A stretch of 64,000 nt of DNA, from contig DUBZ01000135.1 of NCBI GenBank assembly GCA_012960035.1, forward strand, positions 1 to 64,000, in the 5' to 3' direction. Numbering within the stretch: the stretch's first letter is position 1; every line of letters begins with the position of its first letter. The position numbers and the translations under genes were made by a program. The notes below the pieces were generated by a model that did no database searches, was not told the origin of the DNA, and saw only the letters and a list, made by a program, of their open reading frames with translations. Positions 1-9,212 of this stretch are shown in pieces. Source of the stretch: Myxococcales bacterium (GTDB lineage Bacteria; Myxococcota_A; UBA9160; UBA4427).

Positions 1-126
1 GTCGACCTTGCCGCTCCACACCTCGGCCATCCCGCCGGCAAACCATCCGAACGTCCATGCGATCCAGAATGGCAGGACGACGATTGAGCCGGCCAGGGCA
101 AGCTGCAATCCGTTTTCAGAATTCAT
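1..126 (-). CDS. Unidentified membrane protein, N-terminal fragment
   Basis: An ATG at 126 on the minus strand opens a frame that runs off the left edge, giving 42 residues that begin MNSENGLQLALAG. Residues about 8-31 form one hydrophobic segment rich in Trp and Phe, so this is the start of an inner-membrane protein. No clear ribosome binding site precedes the ATG. It points the same way as the downstream gene cluster's opposite flank, with about 250 bases of apparent non-coding sequence between it and the end of the acyl-CoA dehydrogenase gene. The family cannot be told from so short a piece. Confidence 0.5.
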   Translation of the reverse strand, partial: MNSENGLQLALAGSIVVLPFWIAWTFGWFAGGMAEVWSGKVD

Positions 127-377
127 GGGTTGAAGCGCGAGGCGAAGGGTCTAGATCGCAATCGGGGTTCCGAAGATGATCTCTCGCAGGAAGTGATTCT
201 TCACGTAATCCGCGACGGACTCGCTCAGAACACGGTCGCAGAGCAGTTGGCCTACGCGAGAATTATCAACGAGACAGCTGCGATGACGAGCACGCGACCG
301 ACTTTGATTCGAAGTGATGCGTTCATGCGCACTCACGACGAAGGTTCGTTCAGCGAGCCGCGCCCAGGCTCATCGCC

Positions 378-1454
378 CTACCAATCACCCAACTCCGCAG
401 CGCGTGCGCGGTGAGTGGATGGCGAGCCCAAGAACGCGCGATCGAACATCGCGCGCTTGAACCACATTTGAGTGTCGCCTTCCCAAGTAAAGCCGATGCC
501 GCCGTGCGCTTCGGTGGCATCCCGCGCTACTTGCATGAATGCGTCAGTGATATGGGCCTTGGCGATCGCGGCGGTGCGCTCTGCATCTTCTTCTACATGG
601 TCGAGTGCGTGCGCGGCGTACCAGTACAGGCCCCGGCTCGGTTCAACGGCGAGCGCCATGTCGGCGAGTTGATGCTTCAGCGCCTGAAACTGACCAATCA
701 CGACACCAAACTGCTGGCGGGTCTTTGCATATTCGACCGACATCTCCATGCAGCGCTCGGCTCCCCCAATGGCGTCCGCGGCAAGGAGCACCAGGCCCAC
801 GTCACGCACCTTGGGTGCGGCTTCGACACCGCCGGCAAGACTTTCGCATGGTGTATTTTCAAAGGTCACATCGTCAATGCGACGACTGCGGTCTGCACCG
901 TCGAGGCGTTCGCAACGAAGACCGGCCGCGCCCTTGGCGACGAGGACCATGCCACCGCCCGCAACACCGACCACGATTACGTCCGCTTCGCTAGCGAAGG
1001 GCACCATGGTCTTTGTGCCCGTGAGAGTGTCACCCGCTTCCAGCGACCAATCACCCGGCTGCCAGCCGCCGCTCGGATCTGAAAAAGCGATGCTCGCCAC
1101 CGCGTCTCCAGCGGCGAGCTTGGGAAGCCAAGCTTCTTTTTGTTCGTCGCTACCCGCGAGTTCGATCGCGAGTGCACCAAGCGCGTGGTTGAAGAACGGG
1201 CCGGGGAATGCCGCATGTCCAAGCTTCTCTGCAACAACCGCGAGGTCGAGCATTTCGAGTCCGGCGCCGCCGTATTGATCGCCAATCGCGAGGCCCGCAA
1301 CGCCGAGTTCAACAAGGCCCTTCCAAAGCACGGGATCGTGGCCTTCGTCGCCATCGAAAATTTCGCGCAGGCGCGCCATGGGGCATTCGTTTTCAACGTA
1401 CTGTGCAACGGTCTCTTGCAGCATGCGTTGTTCGTCGGTGAGGTCGAAGTTCAA
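378..1454 (-). CDS. Acyl-CoA dehydrogenase, small subunit-like (358 aa)
   Basis: FAD-dependent enzyme that introduces a 2,3 double bond into an acyl-CoA. The N-terminal helical domain starts NFDLTDEQRMLQETV. The C-terminal helical domain carries EYAKTRQQFG and AHGGIGFTWEG (about residues 315-326). The usual C-terminal YEGT-type catalytic loop is absent, and the middle beta-domain is short with poor conservation. The start is TTG at 1454, overlapping the TGA of the upstream dehydrogenase (TTGA), with AGGAG nine bases before it. Overlapping unequal dehydrogenases resemble the FadE28/FadE29 (ChsE1/ChsE2) type of alpha2beta2 enzymes known from steroid side-chain breakdown, so I infer a heteromeric enzyme. 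The substrate is unknown. Confidence 0.88.
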   Translation of the reverse strand: MNFDLTDEQRMLQETVAQYVENECPMARLREIFDGDEGHDPVLWKGLVELGVAGLAIGDQYGGAGLEMLDLAVVAEKLGHAAFPGPFFNHALGALAIELAGSDEQKEAWLPKLAAGDAVASIAFSDPSGGWQPGDWSLEAGDTLTGTKTMVPFASEADVIVVGVAGGGMVLVAKGAAGLRCERLDGADRSRRIDDVTFENTPCESLAGGVEAAPKVRDVGLVLLAADAIGGAERCMEMSVEYAKTRQQFGVVIGQFQALKHQLADMALAVEPSRGLYWYAAHALDHVEEDAERTAAIAKAHITDAFMQVARDATEAHGGIGFTWEGDTQMWFKRAMFDRAFLGSPSTHRARAAELGDW

Positions 1455-2662
1455 TTTGATTTGCTCCTGTCCGCTGCGGCGTCACGAGGAAGACCAAGGC
1501 CGCGTTCCGCAATGACGTTGCGTTGAATGTTGGCGCTCCCACCCGCGATCGCGATGCCGAGCGAATACATGTACTGGCCGATCCAAGCGCTGTTGCCACT
1601 GGGGATCGCACCCATGCGCGCGTCGCCGGCGCCCAAGAGGCCGTCGTCGCCGATCAAGTCCATCGCCAGCTTGGACACCAAGTGGCCGATCTCGGTGGAG
1701 TAGAGCTTGGTCATCAAGCGAATGATCCCGGGGTCTTCCCCGGATGCATCCTTGGTGAGCTGGCGAAAGCCTGAAAACTTGTGTGCAAGGATGTGGCCTT
1801 CGAGAATCGACAAGCGCTCGCGAATGTCTTCGCGTTCGATTGCGGGCTTTCCATCGATGATGGTTTCTTGCGCGAGCTTCTTCAGACGACTGAACTGCGC
1901 GTTGGTCTGCTCGGTTGCGCCGATCGAGTTGCGCTCATGCTTGAGCGTTGTGCGCGACACCGCCCAGCCTTCGCCACGCTTGCCGACGATCCAGTCCTTC
2001 GGTGTTCTCGCGTCATTGAAGAACACTTCGTTGAAGTCCACGGTTCCCGTCATGGTCTTGAGCGGGCGTACTTCGATGCCGGGTTGGTTCATGTCGAGGA
2101 GGAGATAGGAAATGCCCGCGTGCTTGGACGCGTCGGGTTCGGTGCGAACCAAGATAAACATGAAGTCGGCTTCGTGGGCGCCTGTGGTCCAGATCTTCTG
2201 GCCGTTGATCACCCATTCGTCGCCGACGAGTTCGCCGCGCGTCTTGAGTGATGCGAGATCGCTGCCGCTGCCCGGCTCGCTATAGCCCTGGCACCATTTG
2301 ATTTCGCCGAAGAGCGTCTTCTGGACCCAACGATCCTTCATCCACTGTTCGCCGCGTTCGAGCAGGGTAGGAGCGAGCATCATGGTGCCAATGCCGCGAG
2401 CTTCCATGGGCGCCCATTTCTTGCCGAACTCTTCGCGAATCACCTGAGCAGAAAGGGCGTCGGTCTCTTGCTCCGAGCCGCCGTACTGCTTGGGAATGCT
2501 TCGATAAAGAAAGCCAGCCTCGGTCGCGCGATCGCGAAAGATGGTGCACTGCTCGTCGAAGGACAGTTCTTTCTCTTTTCCTTTGAGGGGCCAGTTGGCT
2601 TCCAAAAATGACGAGACGGTTTCGCGGTACGCCTCGGCTTCAGTGCTGTAACTCAGGTCCAT
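1451..2662 (-). CDS. Acyl-CoA dehydrogenase, large subunit-like (403 aa)
   Basis: Acyl-CoA dehydrogenase with the flavin-binding motifs SEPGSGSDLAS (about residues 128-138) and INGQKIWTT (152-160), and a C-terminal helical domain. It likely pairs with the overlapping 358-residue protein as one heteromeric enzyme. The start chosen is ATG at 2662 (MDLSYSTEAE): GAGGAAG lies a few bases upstream, which favours it over the in-frame ATG eleven codons earlier. A 14-bp palindrome sits between this gene and the divergent radical SAM gene and could be the operator for this operon. Substrate class is unknown; family assignment is firm. Confidence 0.9.
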   Translation of the reverse strand: MDLSYSTEAEAYRETVSSFLEANWPLKGKEKELSFDEQCTIFRDRATEAGFLYRSIPKQYGGSEQETDALSAQVIREEFGKKWAPMEARGIGTMMLAPTLLERGEQWMKDRWVQKTLFGEIKWCQGYSEPGSGSDLASLKTRGELVGDEWVINGQKIWTTGAHEADFMFILVRTEPDASKHAGISYLLLDMNQPGIEVRPLKTMTGTVDFNEVFFNDARTPKDWIVGKRGEGWAVSRTTLKHERNSIGATEQTNAQFSRLKKLAQETIIDGKPAIEREDIRERLSILEGHILAHKFSGFRQLTKDASGEDPGIIRLMTKLYSTEIGHLVSKLAMDLIGDDGLLGAGDARMGAIPSGNSAWIGQYMYSLGIAIAGGSANIQRNVIAERGLGLPRDAAADRSKSN

Positions 2663-2722
2663 GTTGGCTTCCTCTATTGATTGCGTTGCTGGCACTCCGT
2701 TGCGCGGGGAGTCTCCGGATAA

Positions 2723-2736
2723 GACCGGTGCCGGTC
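2723..2736. promoter_or_regulatory. Palindrome in divergent intergenic region, candidate operator
   Basis: GACCGG-TG-CCGGTC is a perfect 6-bp inverted repeat with a two-base centre. It lies 61 bases upstream of the acyl-CoA dehydrogenase start and about 130 bases upstream of the radical SAM gene. The size and position suit a dimeric repressor such as a TetR-family regulator, which often controls acyl-CoA metabolism genes. No regulator gene is adjacent, so the assignment is inference. Confidence 0.35.
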
Positions 2737-2866
2737 AAGTAAAAGTGAGTGGCGAAAGACCCACGCGACACGGGCAAACGATCGCGATGTGTAGCCGCGC
2801 TGAAGATGTCAGGAGATCTTCTCGACAGGTTTGACGTCTCCAGTCTTTCGCCTTACTTTCGTCATC

Positions 2867-4048
2867 ATGACAACTCGTCTCCCCTCTAAGAGCTCTCAGT
2901 TCGACAAGACACGCGACACCATCCCATTCGATGCTCCGCCCGATTGGCAAGCGCCGGATCTCGAAGCGATCCGCGGGCGCGGTACCGCCGAGAATCCGGA
3001 TGGCCGGTTCGAGCGGCTCTATCACGTGGAAGACATGGAGGCGAAGGAACGCGAGCAATTGGAAACGAAGTCGGGGGAGGGCCCGGGCCGCGCGCGCTTG
3101 CCCCGCACCCACTACCTGCGCGACGCGAGCAGAACGGTGCTCACCCACAACGACAGTCCAGACATTCATTACGACACGGGCCTGAACCCGTACCGCGGCT
3201 GCGAACACGGTTGCGTGTACTGCTACGCGCGACCGACTCACGAATACCTCGGCATGTCGGCGGGCCTCGACTTCGAAACCCGCATCCTTATTAAAGAAGA
3301 CGCACCGAAACTCCTGCTCCGCGAACTCCAAAAGCGCAGTTACAAACCGCAGACGATCGGAATGAGCGGCGTCACCGACCCGTATCAACCCGTCGAACGC
3401 GTGCTTGGCATTACCCGCGGTTGTCTCGAAGTATTGGCCGACTGTCGAAACCCCGTTGGCATCATCACCAAAAACGCGATGGTCACGCGAGACATCGATC
3501 ATCTAAAGGTCCTCGCCCAGTATCGCGCCGTGGCGGTCTATCTGTCGATCACGACCCTCGATGGCTCGCTCCACCGGGTGATGGAACCGAGGGCATCGCA
3601 TCCCAAGCAGCGCCTTCGCGCGGTTGCGGCGCTTGCCGACGCGGGGATTCCGGCTGGTGTCATGATCGGCCCGGTGATTCCGGGGCTAACCGATCACGAG
3701 ATCCCGAAGATTCTCGAAGCCGCTGCCAATGCGGGCGCGAAGTTTGCGGGGCACAGCGTACTGCGATTGCCAGGTGAAGTGCAGAACCTCTTCCCCGCTT
3801 GGCTGTCTCGCCATTTTCCCGACAGGAAAGACAAAGTGATGCGACGCATTCGTTCGATGCGCAACGGCAAACTCGACGAACCTCGCTTTGGCACGCGGAT
3901 GCAAGGGCAGGGCGTCTTCGCGGACCAGATCCACACGCTCTTCGAAGTCGCACGCAAGCGCGCCGGGCTCCAGTCGGACCGCACCAAGCTGTCGAACAAA
4001 AGCTTTCGGCGTCCAACGCTCGGACAACTCGATTTGTTCGGCTCGTAG
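2867..4048 (+). CDS. PA0069-family radical SAM protein (393 aa)
   Basis: Radical SAM protein of the PA0069/Rv2578c type, related to spore photoproduct lyase-like proteins; its reaction is not established. The cluster-binding motif CEHGCVYC (Cys 112, 116 and 119, spacing C-x3-C-x2-C) follows NPYRG and precedes ARPTHEYLG, all characteristic of this family. Later blocks are GVTDPYQP, TKNAMVTRD and GPVIPGLTDHEI. I take ATG at 2867 as the start; an in-frame TTG at 2831 would add 12 residues. It is transcribed divergently from the dehydrogenase operon and converges on sucA with only 69 bases between. No partner gene is adjacent. Confidence 0.88.
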   Translation: MTTRLPSKSSQFDKTRDTIPFDAPPDWQAPDLEAIRGRGTAENPDGRFERLYHVEDMEAKEREQLETKSGEGPGRARLPRTHYLRDASRTVLTHNDSPDIHYDTGLNPYRGCEHGCVYCYARPTHEYLGMSAGLDFETRILIKEDAPKLLLRELQKRSYKPQTIGMSGVTDPYQPVERVLGITRGCLEVLADCRNPVGIITKNAMVTRDIDHLKVLAQYRAVAVYLSITTLDGSLHRVMEPRASHPKQRLRAVAALADAGIPAGVMIGPVIPGLTDHEIPKILEAAANAGAKFAGHSVLRLPGEVQNLFPAWLSRHFPDRKDKVMRRIRSMRNGKLDEPRFGTRMQGQGVFADQIHTLFEVARKRAGLQSDRTKLSNKSFRRPTLGQLDLFGS

Positions 4049-4117
4049 GTTCGCGTCTACTGTGGGCTCGCGGCGATCGTGGGTTCGCGGCGATTGAAGA
4101 CGCCCAAACCAAAGCCC

Positions 4118-7060
4118 TTACGCAAGCCCTTCGAACGCCGCTTCGAGCAGTGCATTCTGCTGCTTGATATGAATCCGCGTTGAACCCACCGCCGTACTGG
4201 CTGAAGGCGCGCGTCCCGCGTAAGCGAGGTTGGCCAACTTGGGCAAAAAACCTTGGATGCGCTCGCGCACGAACGTCCAAGCCCCCATGTTGGCCGGCTC
4301 TTCCTGAACCCAGACAACGCGCAGCGCGTTTTCATACTGCGCGATCATCTCACCCAGGATGTCGTCAGGCCAGGGGTAGAGCTGTTCAAGACGCAAAATC
4401 GCAACGCGACCTTCGCTGCCTTCGAAACGCTTCTTCCGCTCGGCCATCAAGTCGTAGTAAACCTTGCCACTACAGATCAGCACCCGCTCAACGGCGTCGG
4501 TGCTGCTCACCGCAATTGCGTCTTCAATCACGCGCTGGAAACGTGCGTCCGTGAAGTCTTCGATCGTGGAAGTCGCTTCGGGTAGCCGGAGCAAACTCTT
4601 CGGCGTAAAGATCACAAGTGGCGCGCGGTACGCGCGGCGCATCTGTCGTCGCAGCACGTGGAAGAACTGCGCCGGCGTTGTGCAGTTGACGACCTGGATC
4701 GAATCTTCTGCACAGATCTGCAAGTAGCGTTCGATGCGCGCACTCGAATGTTCCGGCCCTTGTCCTTCGTAGCCATGGGGCAGCAACATCACAAGCCCGC
4801 TCATTCGGCCCCACTTCACGTGGGCGGAGCCAATGAACTGGTCGATGATCACCTGAGCGCCGTTTGCGAAGTCGCCAAATTGCGCTTCCCACATGGTGAG
4901 CGTTCCGGGTTCCGCAAGGCTGTAGCCGTACTCAAAGCCCAGTACCGCGGCTTCGGATAACAAGCTGTCAAGAACTTCGAAGCGCGCTTGCTGTTCGGAA
5001 ATGTGATCGAGCGGCGTGTATTCCTCACCGCTGTCTTGGTCGACCAGCACCGCGTGCCGATGACTAAACGTGCCCCGCGAACTGTCTTGGCCCGACAAGC
5101 GGACGCGGGTGCCTTCAAGTACCAGGCTCCCGAAGGCGAACACTTCACCCATCGCCCAGTCGATCGGCAAGCGTTCGGCCACCACCTTGCGGCGGCGATC
5201 GAGCAAGCCGATCAGCTTTGCGTGGGGGCGGAAGTAACTCGGCACGGATGCGATGCCCTCGGCAATTTGCGCAAGCGTCTCAACCGATACTGCCGTGTGG
5301 ATTTCGTCGTCGGGGAGCACACGAGAGAACCCGGTCCACGGACCTTGAGGCTCGTACGGTTCGGCCGGATCGACGGCTCCTAAGTTGGCATCTTCGAGCC
5401 CGCGATCGAGCTTCGCTCGAACCGCGTCCTCAATTTGCGCCACACCTTCGGCGCTCACGTCTCCACGTTCTGCCAAGAGATCCTTAAAGAGCTGACGCAC
5501 CGACGGACGGCTGCGGATCTTCGCGTACAGACGCGGCTGCGTGAATGCGGGCTCATCGCCCTCGTTGTGTCCGTGACGGCGGTAGCCGATTACGTCCATC
5601 ACGACGTCGCTACTGAAGCGCTCGCGATAGTTCATCGCGAGCTCCGCGCAGTGAAGTACGGCTTCCGGGTCGTCCGCGTTCACGTGGAAAATCGGTACCT
5701 GGATCATCTTCGCGACATCGGTGCAGTAAAGCGTCGACCGCGCTTCGGCGGGCGTTGTCGTAAAGCCGATCTGGTTATTGATGATGATGTGAAGCGTGCC
5801 GCCTGTGGAATAGCCTTCAAGCTGCGAAAGGTTCAAGGTTTCGGCCACGATCCCCTGCCCCGAAAACGCCGCGTCACCGTGCAGGATGATCGGCATGATG
5901 CGCTTGCCCGCCGTATCCCCCATGCGCACTTGCTTCGCCTTGGTGCGCCCCTCAACAACAGGGTTCACCGCTTCGAGATGTGAAGGGTTCGACGTCAGGG
6001 TCAGGTGGATGCGCTCGCCCGTCTGAACGCGACGATCCTGTGAAAAGCCCTTGTGGTACTTCACGTCGCCGGAACCGAACGGCAGGTCGAGCAGCGGACT
6101 GTCGTTGAATTCAGAAAAAATCACGTCGAGCGGCTTCTGCATCACGTTGGCAAGTACGTTCAGTCGCCCGCGATGACTCATACCGAGCACGTATTCCACA
6201 ATGCCATGACTCGGCGCACTCTCGATGATGTAATCGAGAAGCGGGATCACCACTTCGCCACCTTCGAGTGAAAATCGCTTCTGCCCCAAGAACTTCGTGT
6301 GGAGAAATTGTTCAAGCATCTCCGCGCCGCAGAGTTTTTCATAGATACGCTTTAGCTGGCCCGGCTCTATGTGGGGACGATTTTCGTCGCGCTCCATCTG
6401 TTGCTGCAGCCAAAGCTTGCGACCTGGGTCTTGCACGTGGGTGTACTCGACACCGACGCTTCCGCAGTAGGTCGTCCGCAAGCGATCGAGGATGTCGCGC
6501 AACCGTTGCACCGAACCGCCCGGCAAGTCGCCCACGGTGAAGAGATCGTCGAGATCTTGGTTACCAAAGCCATAGTGCGCAGGGTCGAGTTCCGGAAAGT
6601 ACTTGGTCTCCCCACTCAAGGGGTCGCTGTCCGCAATGCGGTGACCGCGCGCGCGGAACGCGTGAACGAGACGAAGGACACGCGCATTCTTGTCCGCCGC
6701 GATTAAGTGGTGTTCCGAAAATTTTTCAGCGAATTGACGGGCTTGCGGTGCGCGCGCTCCCACCGCTGCCCTCGTTTGGGCGGCCGATTCACGCTGCGGA
6801 GTCGGCGCGACGGAAGTCGCCGCCCTTGCAACTTGCGGAGTGCTCGCGCCACTTGATGCGCCGTTCGATTCGCGACGACCCGTTCGCGATGGGCCGAACT
6901 CGCTAGACCAACTCGCATCAACCGAGCCTGGGTCTACGTGGTACGTCTCAAGAATTTCTTCAACAACACCCGCGTTGATACCGAACTCGGCAAACGACGA
7001 CTGCGGTGCAATGGGTTCGTCTTCGTCCTGATCCGCACTGGGGTGATTCGAGTTCGCCAT
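4118..7060 (-). CDS. sucA: 2-oxoglutarate dehydrogenase E1 component (980 aa)
   Basis: Thiamine-diphosphate-dependent E1 of the 2-oxoglutarate dehydrogenase complex: decarboxylates 2-oxoglutarate and passes succinyl to the lipoyl group of E2 in the TCA cycle. The N-terminal E1 segment (SSFAEFGINAG, about residues 20-30) is followed by GMSHRGRLNVL (293-303), the ThDP-binding GDAAFSGQG (395-403) with NNQIGFTT (428-435), a transketolase-type pyrimidine domain and the C-terminal domain. Length is slightly above the E. coli enzyme because of a low-complexity linker near residues 55-105. It lacks the extra E2-like domain of mycobacterial KGD. The start ATG at 7060 has GGAAGG eight bases upstream. 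No sucB or lpd gene is adjacent. Confidence 0.95.
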   Translation of the reverse strand: MANSNHPSADQDEDEPIAPQSSFAEFGINAGVVEEILETYHVDPGSVDASWSSEFGPSRTGRRESNGASSGASTPQVARAATSVAPTPQRESAAQTRAAVGARAPQARQFAEKFSEHHLIAADKNARVLRLVHAFRARGHRIADSDPLSGETKYFPELDPAHYGFGNQDLDDLFTVGDLPGGSVQRLRDILDRLRTTYCGSVGVEYTHVQDPGRKLWLQQQMERDENRPHIEPGQLKRIYEKLCGAEMLEQFLHTKFLGQKRFSLEGGEVVIPLLDYIIESAPSHGIVEYVLGMSHRGRLNVLANVMQKPLDVIFSEFNDSPLLDLPFGSGDVKYHKGFSQDRRVQTGERIHLTLTSNPSHLEAVNPVVEGRTKAKQVRMGDTAGKRIMPIILHGDAAFSGQGIVAETLNLSQLEGYSTGGTLHIIINNQIGFTTTPAEARSTLYCTDVAKMIQVPIFHVNADDPEAVLHCAELAMNYRERFSSDVVMDVIGYRRHGHNEGDEPAFTQPRLYAKIRSRPSVRQLFKDLLAERGDVSAEGVAQIEDAVRAKLDRGLEDANLGAVDPAEPYEPQGPWTGFSRVLPDDEIHTAVSVETLAQIAEGIASVPSYFRPHAKLIGLLDRRRKVVAERLPIDWAMGEVFAFGSLVLEGTRVRLSGQDSSRGTFSHRHAVLVDQDSGEEYTPLDHISEQQARFEVLDSLLSEAAVLGFEYGYSLAEPGTLTMWEAQFGDFANGAQVIIDQFIGSAHVKWGRMSGLVMLLPHGYEGQGPEHSSARIERYLQICAEDSIQVVNCTTPAQFFHVLRRQMRRAYRAPLVIFTPKSLLRLPEATSTIEDFTDARFQRVIEDAIAVSSTDAVERVLICSGKVYYDLMAERKKRFEGSEGRVAILRLEQLYPWPDDILGEMIAQYENALRVVWVQEEPANMGAWTFVRERIQGFLPKLANLAYAGRAPSASTAVGSTRIHIKQQNALLEAAFEGLA

Positions 7061-7373
7061 GGTGTCGCCTTCCAATGGTGCCGCGGGACGCGTCTGTTTC
7101 GAGTTTGTGACGTTCAACCAACCTGCTCTTTATCGGCCAGCGGCGTACCTTACCTCAACAACCACGATCAACGTCAGCATCAATCGTATCGCCATGACCC
7201 ATGCTTGCGCCAAACGGATCGTTGTAGGATTCGGTTCGTAAAACTGGGCTCCCTACCGTTTCTGCCTCACCCCATCCCCACACCTAAGCAAGCCGATCCA
7301 CACGAAACACCACCACACTCGCTGATCCGCGATCAACCGAGGAGCGGCTGGGGCGGCCTAGATTTCACCCACC
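7061..7373. other. Intergenic region between fabV and sucA
   Basis: This 313-base stretch separates two minus-strand genes. It holds the ribosome binding site of sucA at its left end. I see no convincing gene, tRNA, strong hairpin or recognisable riboswitch. Composition is C-rich with several runs such as CCCCATCCCC. A promoter for sucA is expected here but I could not pick one with confidence. Confidence 0.4.
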
Positions 7374-8633
7374 TCACTCAGCAATGAGGTGTACAACCCC
7401 TTGGTCTTCCCCAAGCGCCGGAGAAAAATCTACCGGAACGTCATAATCCACTCCATCCACCTGCCATCCAAAGAGCTGCATAAACTCTTTCTTGAACAAC
7501 TCCAACCCTCGGGCTGTGCGCTCAGGCACCGCCCCCGGCTTAGCGTCTCCCCAAAGTGCACCGATCGCAGTCTGAAGCTCCGGGTCAAGCTCTTTCGCAT
7601 CAAGGCGAAGTCGCCCTTCGTCGTCGAGCATGTTGCGCCAGGGTTCGCCGTCGCCGTAAAGCGCACGCGCGAAGTTGATTCCAACTTCCAGCGGGTCGTC
7701 GTATACCCCAACACCATTGTCGACCACCCCCAGATAGTCGGCGATGTACTTGAGCATCGCGGGGATGGCGACCGAGGCGCCGGTAACGACTGCCGGGTTC
7801 ATGCTCGTAAACGCGGCGCCACCAAGCCCGCTGTCGAGTCTGGCGTTTAGGCTGCGGGTCGTCTCATCAATGTGCTTCTTCGCTCCGCCCAAAGCGCCAT
7901 CCCAGTAGATCCGACGCAGGGGCTCAAATTCGGGGCCGATGTAACTGAGCGACGCAACCTTGAAGCCCGGGTTCGCAAGACCGGCATAAAGCAACGCGTT
8001 GGCCCACAAGTCGAGATCGTCTCCCCCCATAACGCGGCGGGTTTGCTCGATCTCGAGCTCACTTGCGGGTTCGAGGCTCACCTCTTTGTGTTCGCCGCTC
8101 GAATAGTCGAGGCCCACGACGTCCAAAGGCTCGCCGATCACTTTGAGAGCCGAACTCCAGGTTTCGCCGAGATGGGTTCGGCGCGGGGCCGCAACGCTGT
8201 ATAGAAGAAGGTCGATCCCGTCCCCGGCCTCTTTCAAGTCGGCGATCACCCGATCGCGGGTCTCGTCGGCAAAGCCGTCGGCGAAGTAAGTTCGCTGTCC
8301 GGGGTAGGCGTTGTGGAGCGCGGCCGTCAAATACCAGCCGGCCGGCGCCATCGCGACCTTTTCTTTTCTAAACGTCGGCGGTGTTTCGTAACCGAGCCCG
8401 ATGATTTTTGAGAAACCGGCCTCTTTGAGCGCGATGGCTGTCGAACTCCCGTAGCCGAACGTCGTGCTTCCGAGAATCAGCGCGGTTTTGCCCTCGGCGG
8501 CGGCAAGCGGTTTTGTGAAGGCGGCCTTCGCCCGGGCGATTTGTCGCTCAGCGAGGACGCGGCAGCCTTCGGGATGTGCGGTCAAGACCATCAGCCCGCG
8601 TGCACGCGGCGAATTGAGAATTTGAACGGACAT
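7374..8633 (-). CDS. fabV: Trans-2-enoyl-ACP/CoA reductase FabV (419 aa)
   Basis: NAD(P)H-dependent enoyl reductase of the FabV class, performing the last reduction of the fatty-acid elongation cycle or reducing enoyl-CoA. The nucleotide-binding motif LILGSTTFGYGSS lies at about residues 52-64. The catalytic Y-x8-K signature of FabV is Y243 and K252 in YWDGALGGAK. The protein starts with SVQILNSPRARG and ends in VHLIAE; its length fits FabV (about 400). The start ATG at 8633 is preceded by GGGGGGAG, better than the in-frame TTG five codons earlier, which lies inside that element. FabV is generally insensitive to triclosan, a known family property. Confidence 0.95.
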   Translation of the reverse strand: MSVQILNSPRARGLMVLTAHPEGCRVLAERQIARAKAAFTKPLAAAEGKTALILGSTTFGYGSSTAIALKEAGFSKIIGLGYETPPTFRKEKVAMAPAGWYLTAALHNAYPGQRTYFADGFADETRDRVIADLKEAGDGIDLLLYSVAAPRRTHLGETWSSALKVIGEPLDVVGLDYSSGEHKEVSLEPASELEIEQTRRVMGGDDLDLWANALLYAGLANPGFKVASLSYIGPEFEPLRRIYWDGALGGAKKHIDETTRSLNARLDSGLGGAAFTSMNPAVVTGASVAIPAMLKYIADYLGVVDNGVGVYDDPLEVGINFARALYGDGEPWRNMLDDEGRLRLDAKELDPELQTAIGALWGDAKPGAVPERTARGLELFKKEFMQLFGWQVDGVDYDVPVDFSPALGEDQGVVHLIAE

Positions 8634-8781
8634 GCTCCCCCCGAGCAAAACAACAGAAAGGTGTCGGGCCCCTGGTCGCGGATCGCTTCAGAGAGTCCCC
8701 AGAGAAATTTTCAGTACGTTGCAACACTAACCAATTCCGCATCGAGAGGAAGTTTCGAGGCCGGTTGAGCAAAACACCAAC

Positions 8782-9212
8782 GGCGTGGTGATCAAACTTA
8801 CGAATCCGGGGCCAACCTTCTTCGTCAGGTTCGGTGGGGTCTCAACGACCGTGACTTCGTGATGTACAAGCTCCGCACAATGGAGGCGGACGCCGAAGCG
8901 CGGCGCTTCCTCCAGCGCCATTCGATCGACGAACTCCCACAGCGATTCAACGTACTTGTGGGCAACATGAGCCTCGTCGGGCCTCAACCGACAGTCCCAG
9001 TAGAAGGCGCCAAATGTCAAACATTCGAGCGTCGACGACGATCGATGCGCCCGGGCATCACGTGCTTGTGGCAAGTCTCGGGACGCAACGCCATTGGCTT
9101 TGACGGTTGGGTTCGACTCGACCTCGAGTACATCGACACCGGATCGCCCACCAACGACTTCAGTATTTTATTTCGCCCGCTGCCTGGGGGGCTGAGCGGA
9201 GACGGCGCAAGC
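8782..9212 (+). pseudogene. Decayed bacterial sugar transferase (WcaJ/EpsL type)
   Basis: Pieces of an undecaprenyl-phosphate sugar phosphotransferase can be read in two frames. The first frame gives NGVVIKLTNPGPTFF (8782-8826), matching the IKLTSPGPVFF membrane-entry motif of the family. After a +1 shift near 8830-8840 the next frame gives LNDRDFVMYKLRTMEADAE, IDELPQRFNVLVGNMSLVGP, RPGITCLWQVSGR and DGWVRLDLEYIDTGS. About 20 residues normally found between MEADAEARR and FLQRHSIDELP are missing. The N-terminal membrane part has no coding trace upstream. The reading frame after 9212 is unrelated. I judge it a dead remnant of an exopolysaccharide or O-antigen initiating enzyme. Confidence 0.8.

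Noticed and set aside
130-414. Plus-strand 94-codon frame near the left edge
   Set aside because: Composition is not protein-like, there is no ribosome binding site and it overlaps the end of the dehydrogenase gene on the other strand.
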